Below the pieces are notes generated by a model. The model was not told where the DNA came from, ran no database searches, and saw nothing but the letters and a program-made list of their open reading frames with translations. DNA of 64,000 nt from Perkinsus olseni (lineage: Eukaryota > Perkinsozoa > Perkinsida > Perkinsidae), in NCBI GenBank assembly GCA_013115135.1, contig JABANP010000176.1:33198-97197 (forward strand), given 5' to 3'. The translations under genes and the position numbers were made by a program. Of the stretch, positions 11,569-24,540 are shown piece after piece. Positions within the stretch are counted from its first letter, which is position 1; every line of letters begins with the position of its first letter.

Positions 11569-12626
11569 CTACTTAGCATGATAATCCCACAGCGACATCC
11601 TCTGTTTCGTCCTCTCTTCCAGTTCCACATTGCGGAATAGTAATGACGGCTTCAAAAACAACTCTGCGAACTCTCGGTAACTGATAAGTCGGGTAGCACA
11701 TTCCCAAGGAAGGTCACCGGGCGAGCGCTACTATGAGCCAGAACTCGTTCGCCCAAGCGCATGACAAAAAGCGCGCGCCCTAAATCGTCAGACAGCACTT
11801 AACGTGGCCGCTGCCGTTATTATCGACCATCCTTATCATCTCTTGTATCTCTTCGTTAGTGACTGTTTCTCCCGACAGAGCTAGTACTTGCCGTAACTAC
11901 GAGAAGCACTAATGATGAGCGTCTAATGGTGGGAATTGATTTCTCAGAAACAGACCTCCAGTTCTGTTCTGTAATTTGACGCTGGCACGACGCCCAGGCA
12001 CTGTGATGCTCACGGCTATGCTATCGAGCGGGATAAGTCGGTCTAATTGGCATGATAGAGGACAACCCTGGAAAGTACCACGCAGAGATTCGTAGACATA
12101 ATTTCCATCAATCTGTGATTTTACTAAGCAGATGCTGACTGGCCTTTGTCCCCAACAGTGAACGCCGGTAACAGATTAACTCGGCCGGAACCGGCGTTGG
12201 ACTATAAACTCACACGCTCACTGGCCCCTATGAACAACATAGACAATGCTTCACGGTAACTCACGTCAGATTCATCAAGATAGCCGTTGCCATCCGAGTC
12301 AATACTCCTGAATGCCTCAGCGATCTAAAGTGAACCCGATCACATCAATCGCCGCGATTTTTCTCCTCACCTGTTCATTGGTGAAAAGATTCTCTTGTAT
12401 CCCCGGTATCAGGAATGCGTCCAGAACGGAAGGATCTTCAGCTCGACCGTTGCGCTGAACAAACACACTTCACCATTCACGCACCCTTGAGGCCCGCAAA
12501 CAACAAAACAGAACCTACCAGGTGAATGGATGAGCTTACCTCGCTAACTTGGCGCATCGGAATTGGTAATTTTGGCACTACAGCCTTCTCTTCGGAGGTT
12601 TCTGAAATATCGGAGCCCGTGGCCAT
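11569..12626 (-). CDS. Second EF-hand protein (calmodulin-like)
   Basis: The gene starts at ATG 12626 (MATGSDISETSEEK). Exons 12626-12540, 12454-12371, 12324-12265, 11886-11799 and 11680-11569 are seen, with at least one more probably lost in 11887-12264. One hand is IAEAFRSIDSDGNGYLDESD and the other TNEEIQEMIRMVDNNGSGHV. The latter is followed across the intron by NYREFAELFLKP, the same join as in calmodulin (GDGQVNYEEF). The C-terminus is RTKQRMSLWDYHAK. The first three exons join in phase 0 and the last two in phase 2. A broken second copy of the first three exons lies at about 29862-30250. Confidence 0.82.
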
Positions 12627-13060
12627 CGCCGGAGAGTCAACCTTCACCTGGAGGCTCTTTCCGGAAGTCGGGAGGTGGTTCTCGGCTTCCTGCCAGTGGT
12701 GGAGGCAGTTGGACCTGTTTCATGGGTGAACGGTTACCGTCACGGAAATATCGCGGGAAGGGAGGCCAGTGAACTGAAGTCGTGAGCTTGCGCTAAAACG
12801 CCATGATGACACGATGGCAGCTCTTTTTCGGCTTCGAGTGCCCGACGCTGTATTAGGAGAGAACCAGTTCGTAACACGGAGGGTAATAACTCTAAAGTTG
12901 CGTGCGACTGGCTCAGTAAATTACGAGACTGAACGCAAGAGCGATCTCAGGGGGTACACACTTGTCAATGTCAAGCTTTTTTTGAGCATCGTGGAGAGCT
13001 GAAATAGTATGAGAACTGTGATGTACATAATCTGTGGGCATCAGCCCTGAAAAAGTGCAT
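12627..13060. repeat. Dispersed repeat upstream of the EF-hand gene, copy 1
   Basis: The block next to the EF-hand start recurs at 18040-18520 and 30250-30690. Shared landmarks are TCTTTCCGGAAGTCGGGAGG (12656), CCGTCACGGAAATA (12737) and CTGTGATGTACATAATCTG (13016). On the minus strand, part reads KQVQLPPPLAGSREPPPDF, so it may be an old coding or 5' exon sequence. The copy at 30 kb also carries the first EF-hand exons; the copy at 18 kb has only this block. Confidence 0.75.
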
Positions 13061-14554
13061 GAGCGAAGTTTATTTCCTTCGGAGTAGCTACAACACGGTA
13101 AATCCAGCATCACAATGCGTACTGTGATGGAAAGGATCGGAACTGGGATCCCCAGGTGGTTCGAGGACCCACCTCTCTGAGTGGGCCTCTCATGAACTGC
13201 TGCAACTCTCGAACTACAAGGGCAAGCTCTGATAGGACGGTCTAGCAACTACGAGGACCAGATCACGCTGTTCGTGGCATTGTCATGGTTAGAGTTAATC
13301 CTAAAACCGGGTTTCAGAAACCCCTCATCGCCAAAACATTTCCAGGATATCTAAACATCATTGTTAAGTGTCTATGCAAATTCCTCCCAAGTTAAATAGT
13401 CGGACTATGATAGTGTAACGCAGCGTTACTAACGTTAGGGACTCCTCTATCTCCATCGCTATTGTGTACATACAGACTGGAACTCATTGAGCCACATCAC
13501 CACCGCAGAACTAAAGTTTAGCTAAGATGGTTAAGTCGGATGATACAAGAGCGGCGGTTTAGTTACTAAACGTAGCTGTAGCCATTTGGCGGTCAGAAGG
13601 CTACAGAACAATACATGCTCGTGGTGAAAGCGCTACTCATCAGGCTCAGAGCGTGCACATACAGTAGATTTCCACGGCGGAAATTTCACTGAAATTTCCG
13701 GAGTGTATTTCGGAAGTTTCAGACAAAGGCGGAAATTTCGCAAAAAAGTGAAACTTGCGAATGCGCGCTGTTCCAGCCTCATTCGCTTCACTACGTTATA
13801 ATGTGACCGGTATGATACGTTGATGCGTCGAGTCGACGCCGTCGACCTTTTGAAACTGTCTAATTGAAAGCACACCCAAACATGGACGCTGACAAAGGGT
13901 TCATTATTAAATGAACATGCCGCCTGTGATAGGCTTACAGTGAGAATCAATTTGTCAATCTATCAATTCTCTCAAGTTTTCAGCGAAGCTGTAACTTGAG
14001 AAACTTGCAATCCATTCCGCCGCAGCGGGGCTACTTTCCCTATAAGTTACCCGTGAGTGGGTTACGACCACGGTTCTGGTACCTTTCCTCATCATCTCCC
14101 AGCGTTCTGGCTCTTCGGTTCGAGCACGTAGTTTCTCAGCATCTGCTGGGCAAGATTCTTGAACAACTTCGATGGGAATATCCTAAGCAGATCCTGAGCG
14201 AGCCACTTGCAAGAAAGTTGATTCGCCTAGATTCTAGGCCCTAGAAGGCTTCTAGTGGAAGCCGTTACTAGGCAAATCGTTGGCCCGTTGAGGCAGACCT
14301 TCTGAACTGACCCCCATCTCACTTTCAAGTCTCTAGAATATCGCTACTCTAGCCCCTCTTTCTCCGCAGTACAGCGATCTATCTCCCATTCGAGCATATT
14401 CGTGTATTTCATCGAACCCTGCCCCTGGTAAACCCGCTGTGATTCGGAAGTCATCCTGTCGAAACGTGTCCGAAGCTTCAGTATTTCGCTCATCGACGCA
14501 TTTCCTATTGATAACCAGAAGACCCAGCAGGAAAATGGCGAGAAGCTGTGTATC
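13061..14554. other. Gene-poor stretch with decayed coiled-coil exons
   Basis: 13660-13760 is built of repeated, partly palindromic GAAATTTC/GGAAATTTC words. On the minus strand about 14215-14050 reads DAEKLRARTEEPERWEMMRK, and 14500-14345 reads as a charged helical segment. Both resemble exons of the coiled-coil genes elsewhere in the window but are isolated. I call them gene relics. No complete gene is visible. Confidence 0.4.
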
Positions 14555-15070
14555 GGATACATTGGAGATGCACCCGTAAAACGCGTAAAACAGTTTCACG
14601 CGAAGTGTTCCACGCGTGAAACGCGATGTGTTGTGTAGTGATACCACTTCACGGTATAACGCGCGCGTTTAACGCCATAACGCGTTAAACGGCAACGCCA
14701 TAACGCGGTATAACGCGTACTACGCGTTATCGCGGTAGAAAAACGCGTATAGCACAACGCGTTGCGGGCCGCAACTTGCGGCGGTTCGCACCTATTCTTC
14801 TACTGCCGAATCCGACATTAACTCAAACACAGCTCAGCGCACTCGCGTGACTTGATAGTTTCTCGTACGTCGATACCTTCCGGTTGTGTTCCACGTTCAG
14901 TGCTCAACATTACGCTTGGCATTATCATCACGCGGTATACATATCGCGATATGAGCCCATTTCGCGTTTTACGCGTTATACTCTGACTTTATGCTCATAA
15001 CGCGTTGTGTTTTTCGTAACGCGTGAAACACCCGCGTTTCACACAACACGGGTGCATCTCCATTGTATCC
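14555..15070. mobile_element. 516-bp inverted-repeat (MITE/foldback) element rich in CGCG palindromes
   Basis: The ends are inverted repeats. The left end begins GGATACATTGGAGATG and continues CACCCGT. The right end, read on the other strand, begins GGATACAATGGAGATG and continues CACCCGT, so there is one mismatch in 23 positions. The interior holds dozens of CGCG-centred words (AACGCGTT, TAACGCGGTATAACGCG, CGTGAAACGCG). Sub-terminal parts of the two ends also mirror each other (GTGTTCCACGCGTGAAAC against GTTTCACGCGTTACG). No transposase is encoded. A target-site duplication is not clear. Confidence 0.75.
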
Positions 15071-15254
15071 ATAAACAGCCGGTCTAAGTCATGACTCATA
15101 GCTTATCAGTCACGAGTAGCCTACGCACAGTGCGTAACGCACTGCGTAGTACGCACCCCTCACTCATCGTCTGGGGGCTTACAAATCGGTGACATTATAA
15201 TTGAGCTTGTACTGATTGCACAGTAGCTAACTGCCGGAGAGCAGGCTCATTATA

Positions 15255-16020
15255 AAGTAGTCACCAGTTCTCGCGCCAGAGATCACAGAACATCTCATGG
15301 CAGGAACCTCTGCCTAACAGCTGCAACTGTATTGGCAGTGCAGCGGCTGCACCGCAGCCGATAGTTGCAGAGAACAGACCGATGCCGACCCTCACCTTCT
15401 GTTTTTTGTTCTTTCGCGTACGACTGCTCTTGCCTGATGGAAAAACCGTAGCGAAACCAAGCGGCGTCCTTGTACCTTCCGTTCGCCGTCGTGATGAATG
15501 TCCTTGAGGTACGCAACTGAAGTGTACAGCATGTCGCATGATCTAATACAAACTTAAGAGAACTCATTCATGCTTGCGGAGACATCGCGGAGGCACTAGC
15601 CTACTTCAAATCGGCATGGGAACAGTGCCCAGTGGCCATCACTGGTGGACCAAGAGTCATGCGAACACAATCGCAGGTTCACCTTCTTCCCTAGCTGATC
15701 GGTCTTTTGGATCGACTGATCGTGGATCTGAGAAATTCTCAGTGAGAATGCTATAGTTACCGAGAAAGACTCGGATTGCCCCAAATTGTCGGACTGCCAG
15801 ATTCGGACAGTCCGAATCGGACTCACTTGGGTAGCAATCTTGTTCCTCAGCCGCTTCGTTATTCTCACGAGCAGTCTTAAAACGCTTGCTTCGAGAATAG
15901 AGTGTCCCTCGCTGCCTTCTCTTAAACTTGAAGACTACAAATATATACGACATAAAATGAATATGTCCAAAATCGTCGGCCGAGATGCACGATTACCTCG
16001 CTCTAGGAAATCCTTATAAG
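15255..16020. repeat. Dispersed repeat / coiled-coil gene relic, copy 1
   Basis: The block CACTTGGGTAGCAATCTTGT followed by TCCTCAGCCGC (15825-15855) recurs at about 27316 and 28019. A second block, GGCAGGAACCTCTGCCTAAC at 15299, recurs at about 28161. On the minus strand the first block reads RLRNKIATQ followed by a GTGAGTCC donor, the same exon end that occurs at 41.1 kb (RNKIVTQ). It is therefore an exon of the coiled-coil family copied to several places. Confidence 0.65.
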
Positions 16021-16159
16021 ATTATCCTTTCCTTTGGATACTGCAGCAAACTAGCTAGTGCAAGCAAGGTTCTCAGAGTTTCTGTCGTCGTAATTGTGTA
16101 ACCTTCGTCACCAGCGGAGTCGAAGTTCTTCTGTTATTGTCTCGCCGCGAGGCTCTCGT

Positions 16160-17200
16160 TCATTTTAGCGCCCTCAGCCCTGTCCTGCTCATCTGCGTAG
16201 CGAGCCATTTGTTCCTGACTGCATGCCGAGAAACGCGTTCGTGGTTATTTGACACATACAATCGATGATCAAGCGGCTCAAGTAGTTCGGCTTCCTTTTG
16301 CTCGGAGTAAATTGCTCCAATAATTTCATCACTCCCCGCAGCCTTGTAGCGTATCTCATCGGCAAGCTTATCATTTCCCATCGGCACTTCTCATCTATTA
16401 GATGACAACGTCATCTAATCGATGAGACAAATGTCATCATGACATCTAAGAGTACCTCATGCCGATGCGGTTCCGGACGGTTTACTTTGGCTACGCGGAA
16501 AGAGCTGTCTTGCAAGGTGCGCAATGCGAGCCGCGGTTTCCTATACATAATATAATAAGCGCCAAATATCAATGTCAGAAGAGCTCTGAGAAGGGATTGG
16601 TGAATCACCTTCCGCAGTGCGGTCCTCTCCTCAAGAAAAAAACGACAGACTGGACCATCCAGTCTGGATATTCTTTCTTCCAGCGCTTCGGTCAGAATGC
16701 TTCGCCTGAGGTGCACAAGTACTTGAAAGAGCCTTGTTAAACGTGATGAGCACGAAGCTCTCAGGGCTCCCAGATGAAAGCGCGCGCTTCCGTTCCGTTG
16801 TGAGCGTGTAGCAGCTACACTGTAGCTCACCTTCCTCATCATTGATGAGTCACCAATATAGCAGCATATACTTCCTATACCATTCAGACCTCTATTCGGC
16901 GCGTGAGGCCGCTTATCATGAGCGGCTTGTGGCAGGCGGTGCCGCTACCATGGAGAAGGAATGGTAAACGCGATTGAGTGTTAGCGAAAGGCACTGAAGA
17001 GATGCGTTAGTTATAGCATAGCCATTTTGTGACAAAATTTTTGAGACCAAGCTAAGCTTCAGTGTTTATGTTTCGCTAAGCAATGCCTAGTAAGCATTCA
17101 TTGAACAAGTTTTCGCTATAACTCGTCAATGGCTACACCTGCGGCAAGTTCTCTAACAGCGAGAGAGCAAGCCTTGCTCAGCAAGGGCCCTCATACCTCT
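16160..17200. repeat. Two dispersed repeat blocks
   Basis: 16570-16745 (landmarks CTTCCGCAGTGC, ATTCTTTCTTCCAGC, ATGCTTCGCC, TTGTTAAAC) resembles 31870-32045. 17040-17215 (AGCTAAGCTTCAGT, GGCTACACCTGCGGCAAGTT) resembles 35605-35810. Near 16385-16440, ATGAC/GTCAT words form small hairpins. I find no intact gene. Confidence 0.55.
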
Positions 17201-17299
17201 TACACATTTGCATAGTCTTAGGCCGGCGGTCCCAGCGCAGGACTCCTGCGGCAGGAGGGTCACGGTCAATGGCCGTAGAATCAACTAACCCCGGGCTAG

Positions 17300-18035
17300 T
17301 AACACCTACTAGAAGCTGGGGGTTTGCTGATGCTGAAGTTCTCACTTCTATTCTCCGGAATGGCGCTCCTCGAGTCCCTATTGTTCTTGAGTAAATTCAG
17401 TTTCTGCTCGAGCAACGCCGTGTATTTTTTGAGGGGAAAACTTTCGCAAAGAAAACTTTCCGCGGAAACTTTCGCAGAAAGTTTCCAAGGAACTTCCTTG
17501 AAGGAAGCATGAGATAGGTTCCTTCGACTCTGCTTGTCACGTGACGTGACTGACGTCAAGACATGTAAAGTGGGAGGAACATAGCCATCCGTTTGGTCTG
17601 GTCTGAACACTGGAGCTGGTGGATTCTCCACAATCCATACCCAGAGTCCCGGGATAACGGCATAGATACCGTTTTTCGCAAATTTCAGAAACTTTCGAAA
17701 ATTTCCGGGGAAATTCCCGCGATTTCGGGAGAACTTTTCAGACACCCTGAACTGGTAAGACGGTAGAAACTACAGAGTACTGAACCACCGTCTAGCGATA
17801 GCAACCAGAAGCAGCGTCCGCCACGAAGGCTTCGCGGCTACCTGTTTTTACCTCTGCTCGAATTTGAGCTTCGAGATTGCAGAAGCTTTGAGACCTAGCA
17901 AAAGTAGAGCCCAGCGAACCAGCATGATCGCAAACCCGGATTATTCGACCCTGAATCAGGATTCTGGTTAGTTGGGATTCCTGATGCTTCCACTTATCTT
18001 CGAATGACGACGAGTTGCGTCAAGTTCTACGACTA
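17300..18035 (-). repeat. Diverged fragment of the duplicated coiled-coil gene
   Basis: The segment matches, with drift, the 5' part of the duplicated coiled-coil gene at 40280-40700 and 45560-45990. Shared landmarks are CAACGCCGTGTATT, AGACGGTAGAAACTACAG, AGCGATAGCAACCA and AAACCCGGATTATTCGA. It is an extra, older copy without a continuing reading frame. Confidence 0.6.
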
Positions 18036-18039
18036 GTTC

Positions 18040-18520
18040 TAGTACTCTTTCCGGAAGTCGGGAGGTCGCTCTCTGCTTCCTGCCAGTGGTGAAGGTAGCT
18101 GGACTTGATTCCTGTGCGCGTTCATTGCCGTCACGGAAATAATGCAGAAAAAGAGACCGGTGAACTGAAGTCGTGAGCTCACGGTAACCATGTACTCCAA
18201 TGATTGTAGGTGGTGATGGTACGGAAAGTGCAAAATCTGTTCGTCACATGAAGGGTGAGTGAGAAGCCAGAAGAGCTCCAACCTTCTCCAGCGTGCGTCC
18301 TCTCTGTTCGGAGGTACCGGCTTTTAGTTGGGGAGGGGATGTCAACATTGAAGTTGCGTTGCGAGTAGTTCGGTTTATTAGGAAACTGAACACAAGAATC
18401 ATCTCTGGTGATGCACGCTTGTCAATTTCAAACTTTGCTCGGCATTATGAGCGCGGAAACTGTGATGTACATAATCTGCGAACATCGGACACTGTCCGAT
18501 GTCACTGCGAATAATCTGCT
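18040..18520. repeat. Dispersed repeat, copy 2 (no EF-hand exons)
   Basis: Shares TCTTTCCGGAAGTCGGGAGG, CCGTCACGGAAATAATG and CTGTGATGTACATAATCTG with the blocks at 12.6 and 30.3 kb. The EF-hand exons that accompany the other two copies are missing. A perfect 10-bp hairpin with a single-base centre (18482-18502) lies in the right part. Confidence 0.65.
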
Positions 18521-18899
18521 CCTGTCCAAAGTGCAGGAGCACGGCATTTGCATAGACAAGCTTCCCCACAGTGAACTCAACATCATAAGAGTGGCTAGGT
18601 CAAACAGCAAGCCACGTTAGTAGTACAAACTTTGTACCCGTCTGAAAATCGCACATTTGGTACATCAGAATCGAGCGTCTATTTTACAACAGCATGAAGC
18701 TGATAAGATCATAAGCAGTACGATAAGTAGTATGATAAGATCTTTCCCAAGGCCTCCTTCTCGTTATTACACTGAAAACGGAGTAGCCAACGGCGAATGC
18801 TCGCCCGCGCATCAATCGACCGCACGATGGTTGAAGCTCCTCCCAGCCTTTGATGCTCCGGTAGGGAATGCCATACTAAGAGCAAGAGACAAGACAACG

Positions 18900-21800
18900 G
18901 GGTAGTGTGCGAAGAGTTCACACACCTGCCCTGGTGAGCTCGGAGGAGAAACCACTTCGCGAGCTCCGAAGGCAACACTAGAGCTTGTTGACGTTTGATG
19001 CCGCATGGGAGGCTGCTCCCGAGGGCTCGGAAGAGACAGACCCCTTCTTAACCTGAAAATAATAGCCGACACTACTGAAGCGCAGTCAATGGATTGCAAC
19101 TGACTTCTTCAGGGCGTCGCAGAGGGTATCGAGTCTCCAAGACGTATTTCAAGTCCTCATTTTCCGCCTCAAGCCCACGCTTCAGTTCTTCGGAATCTTG
19201 GTGCTTGGCATGGAGGGCGTGTATGGCTAAGCGGACCATACCGTGAAACTATGTACAACTTACAAGTCTTACAGCGCAGTATTTCTGGTATCGCTCCCAC
19301 ACTCTTCTCCAAGGCCTTGATACGGCTATCATGCTTCACACCAGGCTGACTCGGGGCCGTCCTCGTTCGCGGGGAGCGGGCTTGAGCTCTGAGAAAAAGT
19401 CGATCTCACATCACTAAGGCTCTGTAGTCATGGTGAACTAGCATGAGCTGGGCACCTTTTCAATTCCTGGATAGTCTTGTTGCGCTTGGCCAGAAGTCGT
19501 TCAAGGGCGGCCTTTTCCTCAGCGACTGAATTTAGTTAACATCATCAAAAGGCCGTGAAAGTATCCGGTCAATGAAGCCTTGTGTACTTCGCTGAAGTTC
19601 ACCGTCCATCTTCCTCTCCCTCTTCCTCGATTCCTCCAGCAGCTTGGCCTGAAGTCCACAGCGAATCTAGCGAGCCCGTTCTTAACGTCACTCTAATCAC
19701 TTGTGCCACAATGCGACCTTTGAGGGCCTCCATCGCCCTCTGTCTCTCTTCGACAGCGGCTTCCTTATTGCGATGCAACTCCAAAACCGCACGTTCACGA
19801 TGCTGAGGATGCAGGCCAGTGAAATGAGTACTAATAAGCGCTCGATACACATTCTTAGACCGAGTCTTCTTATAGAGATCGGGACTCCAAACCTGGCTTA
19901 GTTTTTAACTGACGCTCACCTCCCATTTCTGCTTGAAGGCGTCCCGTAAGCGTTCAACATTGGTATGCTTCTCTCGTAGAGCTCCTTCGAGCTTCTTATT
20001 TGTCGCTGAGGCATCACTATGAGCCTGAACTCGGTTCGACTTCTTGAAAACACAAGACGCGTGTCGGACCTTGAGGATCTTCTCTAGTTCAACCTCCCTT
20101 TTCCTGAGAGCGTCTGAAACCTTGGAAACCTCACGCTCGAGCGTCTCCTTCTCCTAGCAACAACACTCATCAGAAAGATCAGACAAATCCATATACACAG
20201 AGCGGCCACCTCTGCGGCTTTCTTCAACTCAGCCTCCTTATCATCCAGCAAGTCGGCCATTCTTTTGAGCCGCGTCTCCAGAGACCCCCGCAGGTCTTTT
20301 TCCTTCAGAAGTGCCTGATAGCGATGCGTTACCGAGGAGTTCTCGGCGGGAACTTCCCGGTGAGAAGACCACCGCCTTATAGCCCTATGAAGCATCGAGA
20401 ATCCGTAACACTGGAAGCACGTGCAAAAATATCATATGAACTCTGTTCAATGTACGCAGGCCGCGTAACGCAGCATTCTGCGGCCGCCGGATATCATACT
20501 TCGAGTTGCACTCAAGACTTGACAAGGCTTGTCAGACAAGCCCCTCAGCCGGCCCACCTCGGAGTGCATCTTCGTTTCAGCCGTCAGTTCACCGATTCTC
20601 CCCCTCATTTCTTGCTGTACTCTCTCAAGATCCATCCTACGTTCCTTTTCTGCCTCCCATCGCTCACGAAGTGCATTCTGATTCTCCAAGGATTCTTTAT
20701 CGTGACGCTAAGAACACGAATATTGGCAAGTCGTCGACGGAAAGCGTACAATCGTCCAATGCAGGATCGCGAACGGCCATGACGCTCTGAGGTCCGAGAC
20801 TGGAACGGACTTTCACGGTGAACAGTCGCTGGATTCGTGATAGACAGCAGCGCACGCGAGAAGCTTGCCTCCAACTTCAGCTTGATGGTCCTCCATAACT
20901 GTTGAGATTTCGTGTCCTTCTCGTGCAGAGCTTCCCGCAGTTCTTCTCGACTGGCGGTGGCACTCTCATGCGCCTATAAAGGAACGCAGGTTTCCGCCCG
21001 GAAGGTGCTAGAAGAACAGGCAGAACCTTTATGGTTTCCCGCAGTCTGGCTTCCGTCCTCTCAAGGGAGTCGCGCACTTCGGAATACATCCGCTCGAAGC
21101 GACTTCGGGACTCTTTTTGCTCTGCTAGGGCCTGAGATTTTCAGAAATTCTCTCTCGGTGAGAAAGCCGAAGTTTTCCGAACATCAATACACCAATCTTG
21201 AGAATGCTTTTCCATTTCTTCTGCTCGATAAACTTTTATAAAGACACAAAATCGGTAGTAGAACTGATCTTTACCCATGAAATGCGGTCACAGACTCGAT
21301 TCTGAGTTTCAGAATTGGTCCATTTAAGACTCCCATGGTCACCTTCAGAGCGTCTGCCAGCTCAGCTTCCTTCATCCTCATGGACCCTCCTGCTTCCTCC
21401 AAGTTCTTCTCCAACTCCTGTCGCTCTCTCTTTTCTTTATTGAGCGCCTGAATCAGGATGAACCTCTTCAGGTTGAAGAATTAGGGCCACCTCTCGAATC
21501 AGAAGGTCTAATCAAAGACCCGATCTCCGGAGTCAGTCAGTCCTCAGCGTATACTGCAGGTGCTCCGCCTCATCACGGTGCTCCTTATCGAAATACACCA
21601 CCACACAGGAGGAACAACAGTCCAGATAATGACAACCGCCCAGGGCACCTCCTTTAGTTCCTCAACCTCCTTCAGTCGGCCTTCCAGACTGACACTCCTC
21701 CGCTTCATCCTCTCCATTTTTCAAGTCCCTTTCACGCACCGTATCCTCCATCGCATCACACTCGGCTTTGTCTACGACGAGCCACAGCTATTTTCCGCCG

Positions 21801-24540
21801 TCTAGAATACCGGAGCACTTCTCTGCAGCCTGTCGGTGAGGATCTTGATCTCTTTCTGCGCTTTTTCATGAGCATCAGCCTGAGGTCAAACCATCGTGAG
21901 TTGCCTACGCCTCAGGTGCTTGCACTCGGGGAGAAGGACGCGTTTTCGCGTTATCATTGCGGAGAATCGGCATGAGCGTCCTGGAGAGGGAGATCGACCA
22001 TCATCAATCACATTATCGGGTGCTCAGACTCGTCCAACCGATTGGTTCATATACATTTTCATACATTATTATATACATTGTCACCTTCTCTTGGATTTTT
22101 TCCTTGTTGTCCTCGACCTCGGATTCAAGTCTTTTGTTCTCCTTTGTTAAGGCTGCTACTGTTACTTCGCGAGCCTGACACAGGAATCCACTGCGAGTTC
22201 ATGCGTGGTCACCAGGCATTGATACTGGAATCCGTGGTAGCTGAGGTAAAGCACTAATACTATCAAAACGAAGACAAGAAAGCGGTCAAGCCACATTTAT
22301 AGAGGATCTACGATGTACCGCTTTTGTACTCTTTCGCACGAGTATACTTCAAAAAGCTTGGAGCCCGAAAGCTAATTGGTCCATGAGAATTCGTGTCATG
22401 CCAAGAATTTAAGCGGATCGATTGAAAAATTCCACTCAAAGACGACCTCTAAGCGTCACATGGAACCTACGAGAGCATGAACTCACCTGTAGCTCATTAT
22501 CAAGGTTCTCACACGTTTCTCGCGTTTTGTCGAGTTCCCTCTGGAGGCGCGTTTCTGAAATGGGCGCAAAAGTATTGTAAGGTTTTGAATAGTGATAGGC
22601 AACAATCCGAGTGATGCTGTCTTGCGCCTCGAATCGCCGTTTTCAAGATACTCAACGGTTAATTATCTTCAAATGACAATTCAATTGAGCTGAGTGAACA
22701 CCAGCCTCATGCCGCACGAGTCATGCGGTTAATAGACAAATTGGCGCTGCCAGATGTGTTACGAACATTTTCCTGCACTCACTCTCTTTCCCCTCCGCTG
22801 TCAAGCGTTTTATCTCCGCATTCGCCTCCTCATGCTGACGAACCTAGCGATGGTTGCGAATAACGGAGAAGTGTCTGGCTGCCAGTCTGGCTGGCCGAGT
22901 CAGTGACTCAGTCACTGTGACCGGGAACGCATACTTTATTGTTCAACAGCTCAGCTTTCAGCCTAGCCTCCTCGAGGGCGGCCTCTTTGTGCTTCAGCAG
23001 TTCCTCCAGCTTCCGCTCCCGCTCCTGATAAGTTAGCGCTGAGAGATGTCGCTAGATGCGCGCGTTTTCGATTCCGTACTTCAATATCCCCAGCATGGCG
23101 TTCAACAAGTTCCTTCCGTTCCTTGGTAGATCTGTGCAGCTCCTCCTCCAGTCGCTTCTCGCTCTCTCGTTCGTACTTCTCAATGCGCTCATTATGATGC
23201 CTGAGAGACACTTTCAGATCTACAGAGACATTACTTCGTGCATGTTACTCGTTCAGTTGCTCAGTGAGTTGAACTTGTTCCCTAAGCTCCATGTTCTGCT
23301 GCTTCAAATTCTCTATTTCTGCCTCCTTCTCGAAAAGAGTTTCCTTCAGTAGCTCTTTCTCCTCGAAGCCTACAGCGAGGCTCGCTGAGCGAGCTCACAC
23401 CAGCCGAGCATTGTAGAGATCTTACAGAGTTTGGTTCTCTCCATCTCTCCCTCTACCTGTCTAGCAATCTTCTCTCGCTCACAGGTCTAAGTTGGTTGGT
23501 AGATCACGAAGACAGCATAGCGCTTTCGCCCTACATCAGCCTCCAAGCCATCGAGCAAGCTCTGATTCTCCTCCTTGTAATGTTTGATCTCCTCCCGATG
23601 CTCCCGCTCTAGCCTGGCGTTTGCCGCCTTCAACGCCTGTGCAAAGACTCTTCTCGCAGGCGTTGAAGGCGCAAACGGCCCTCTGAGGGCCGCGCTTGTT
23701 GCCTCCACCAGTTAGCACACCTCAATTTGCTCTTCTTGATACTTAGTCTGGACAAAGTACTCATGCCGGGCTCGCTCGAGCTGCTCAGAGTGTTTGCGTG
23801 TTGCCAGCCGCTGATAACAACACACTCGAACTTATACATTTCGTGGGGCTCAGACGTGGCGACACTCGTAGCACATGTGTTAGAGTCTAAAATTTAGACG
23901 GACTGAAGAACGATAGGAGACATTACGACGATGCTCACCAGATCCGATTGAGTCTTCTCAACAAGCGCATCGTAGTCTTCAGTCCTCTCAGCTAGCGCGG
24001 TGGTCAAGCGCACCGCTGCTCGGTGCCTTTCACTTGACACTGCCTCGTTAATTTTTTCTTCCATATCTACGAATGGCACAAAATCGTTGATAATGCAAGA
24101 CGAAATTCCTTGACCTTGCTCGAGGGACTGCTTTTCATCGTACAACTGGGCGTGGCTCTGCCTCAAAGCAGTGAGCTTCTTCACAACCTCCCTGATAATA
24201 CTTTCCGTTACACTGGGGACAGAACTTCAAGCTTCTCACTTGTATTTATTGACACTGATGTATTTGGCCCTGTGATGTACGTTGAGCCTTTGCTCCTCCA
24301 CGATAACATCAGGTACCTGGAGTAGTGGTGTTTTATCCGATACTATCAGGAACCGCCTCGAAGTGCACCTTCGTTTCCGCTCCCGCATCAGCGCTAGTCT
24401 CTGTGACAGATTGCGTTATGGTCTCACCTCGCGGAGGCTCTGGTGCTTCAGAAGAAGACTCCGTCTCGGTATGCGTTATTGGTTGCGTTGGACAGATTCG
24501 GAATGAGGCGGGATGAATGGCACTAGGAGTTTCGAATTAG
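18900..24540 (-). CDS. Large many-exon coiled-coil protein
   Basis: On the minus strand a long series of short exons, each closed by a GT donor, encodes charged heptad-like helices. Examples, N- to C-terminal: an acidic N-terminal exon near 24500-24340 (THTETESSSEAPEPPRGET), then KKLTALRQSHAQLYDEKQSL (24185-24110), EKINEAVSSERHRAAVRL (24060-23935), RLATRKHSEQLERARHEYF (about 23815-23725), AANARLEREHREEIKHYKEE (23640-23530), FEEKELLKETLFEKEAEIEN (about 23370-23260), EKYERESEKRLEEELHR (23215-23080) and QERERKLEELLKHKEAAL (about 23025-22945). Similar exons follow down to 18.9 kb. No motor, kinase or membrane domain is visible, so a structural or scaffold role is likely but not shown. The two ends are uncertain. 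Confidence 0.7.

Noticed and set aside
13574..13600. TGTAGCCATTTGGC resembles the trans-spliced leader of Perkinsus and dinoflagellates
   Set aside because: The match is partial, the following GGCTCAAG is missing and there is no clear donor plus snRNA-like context, so it is not enough to call a spliced-leader gene.
20324..20782. 152-residue plus-strand open frame
   Set aside because: It overlaps several minus-strand coiled-coil exons with proper donors; its own composition is not protein-like.
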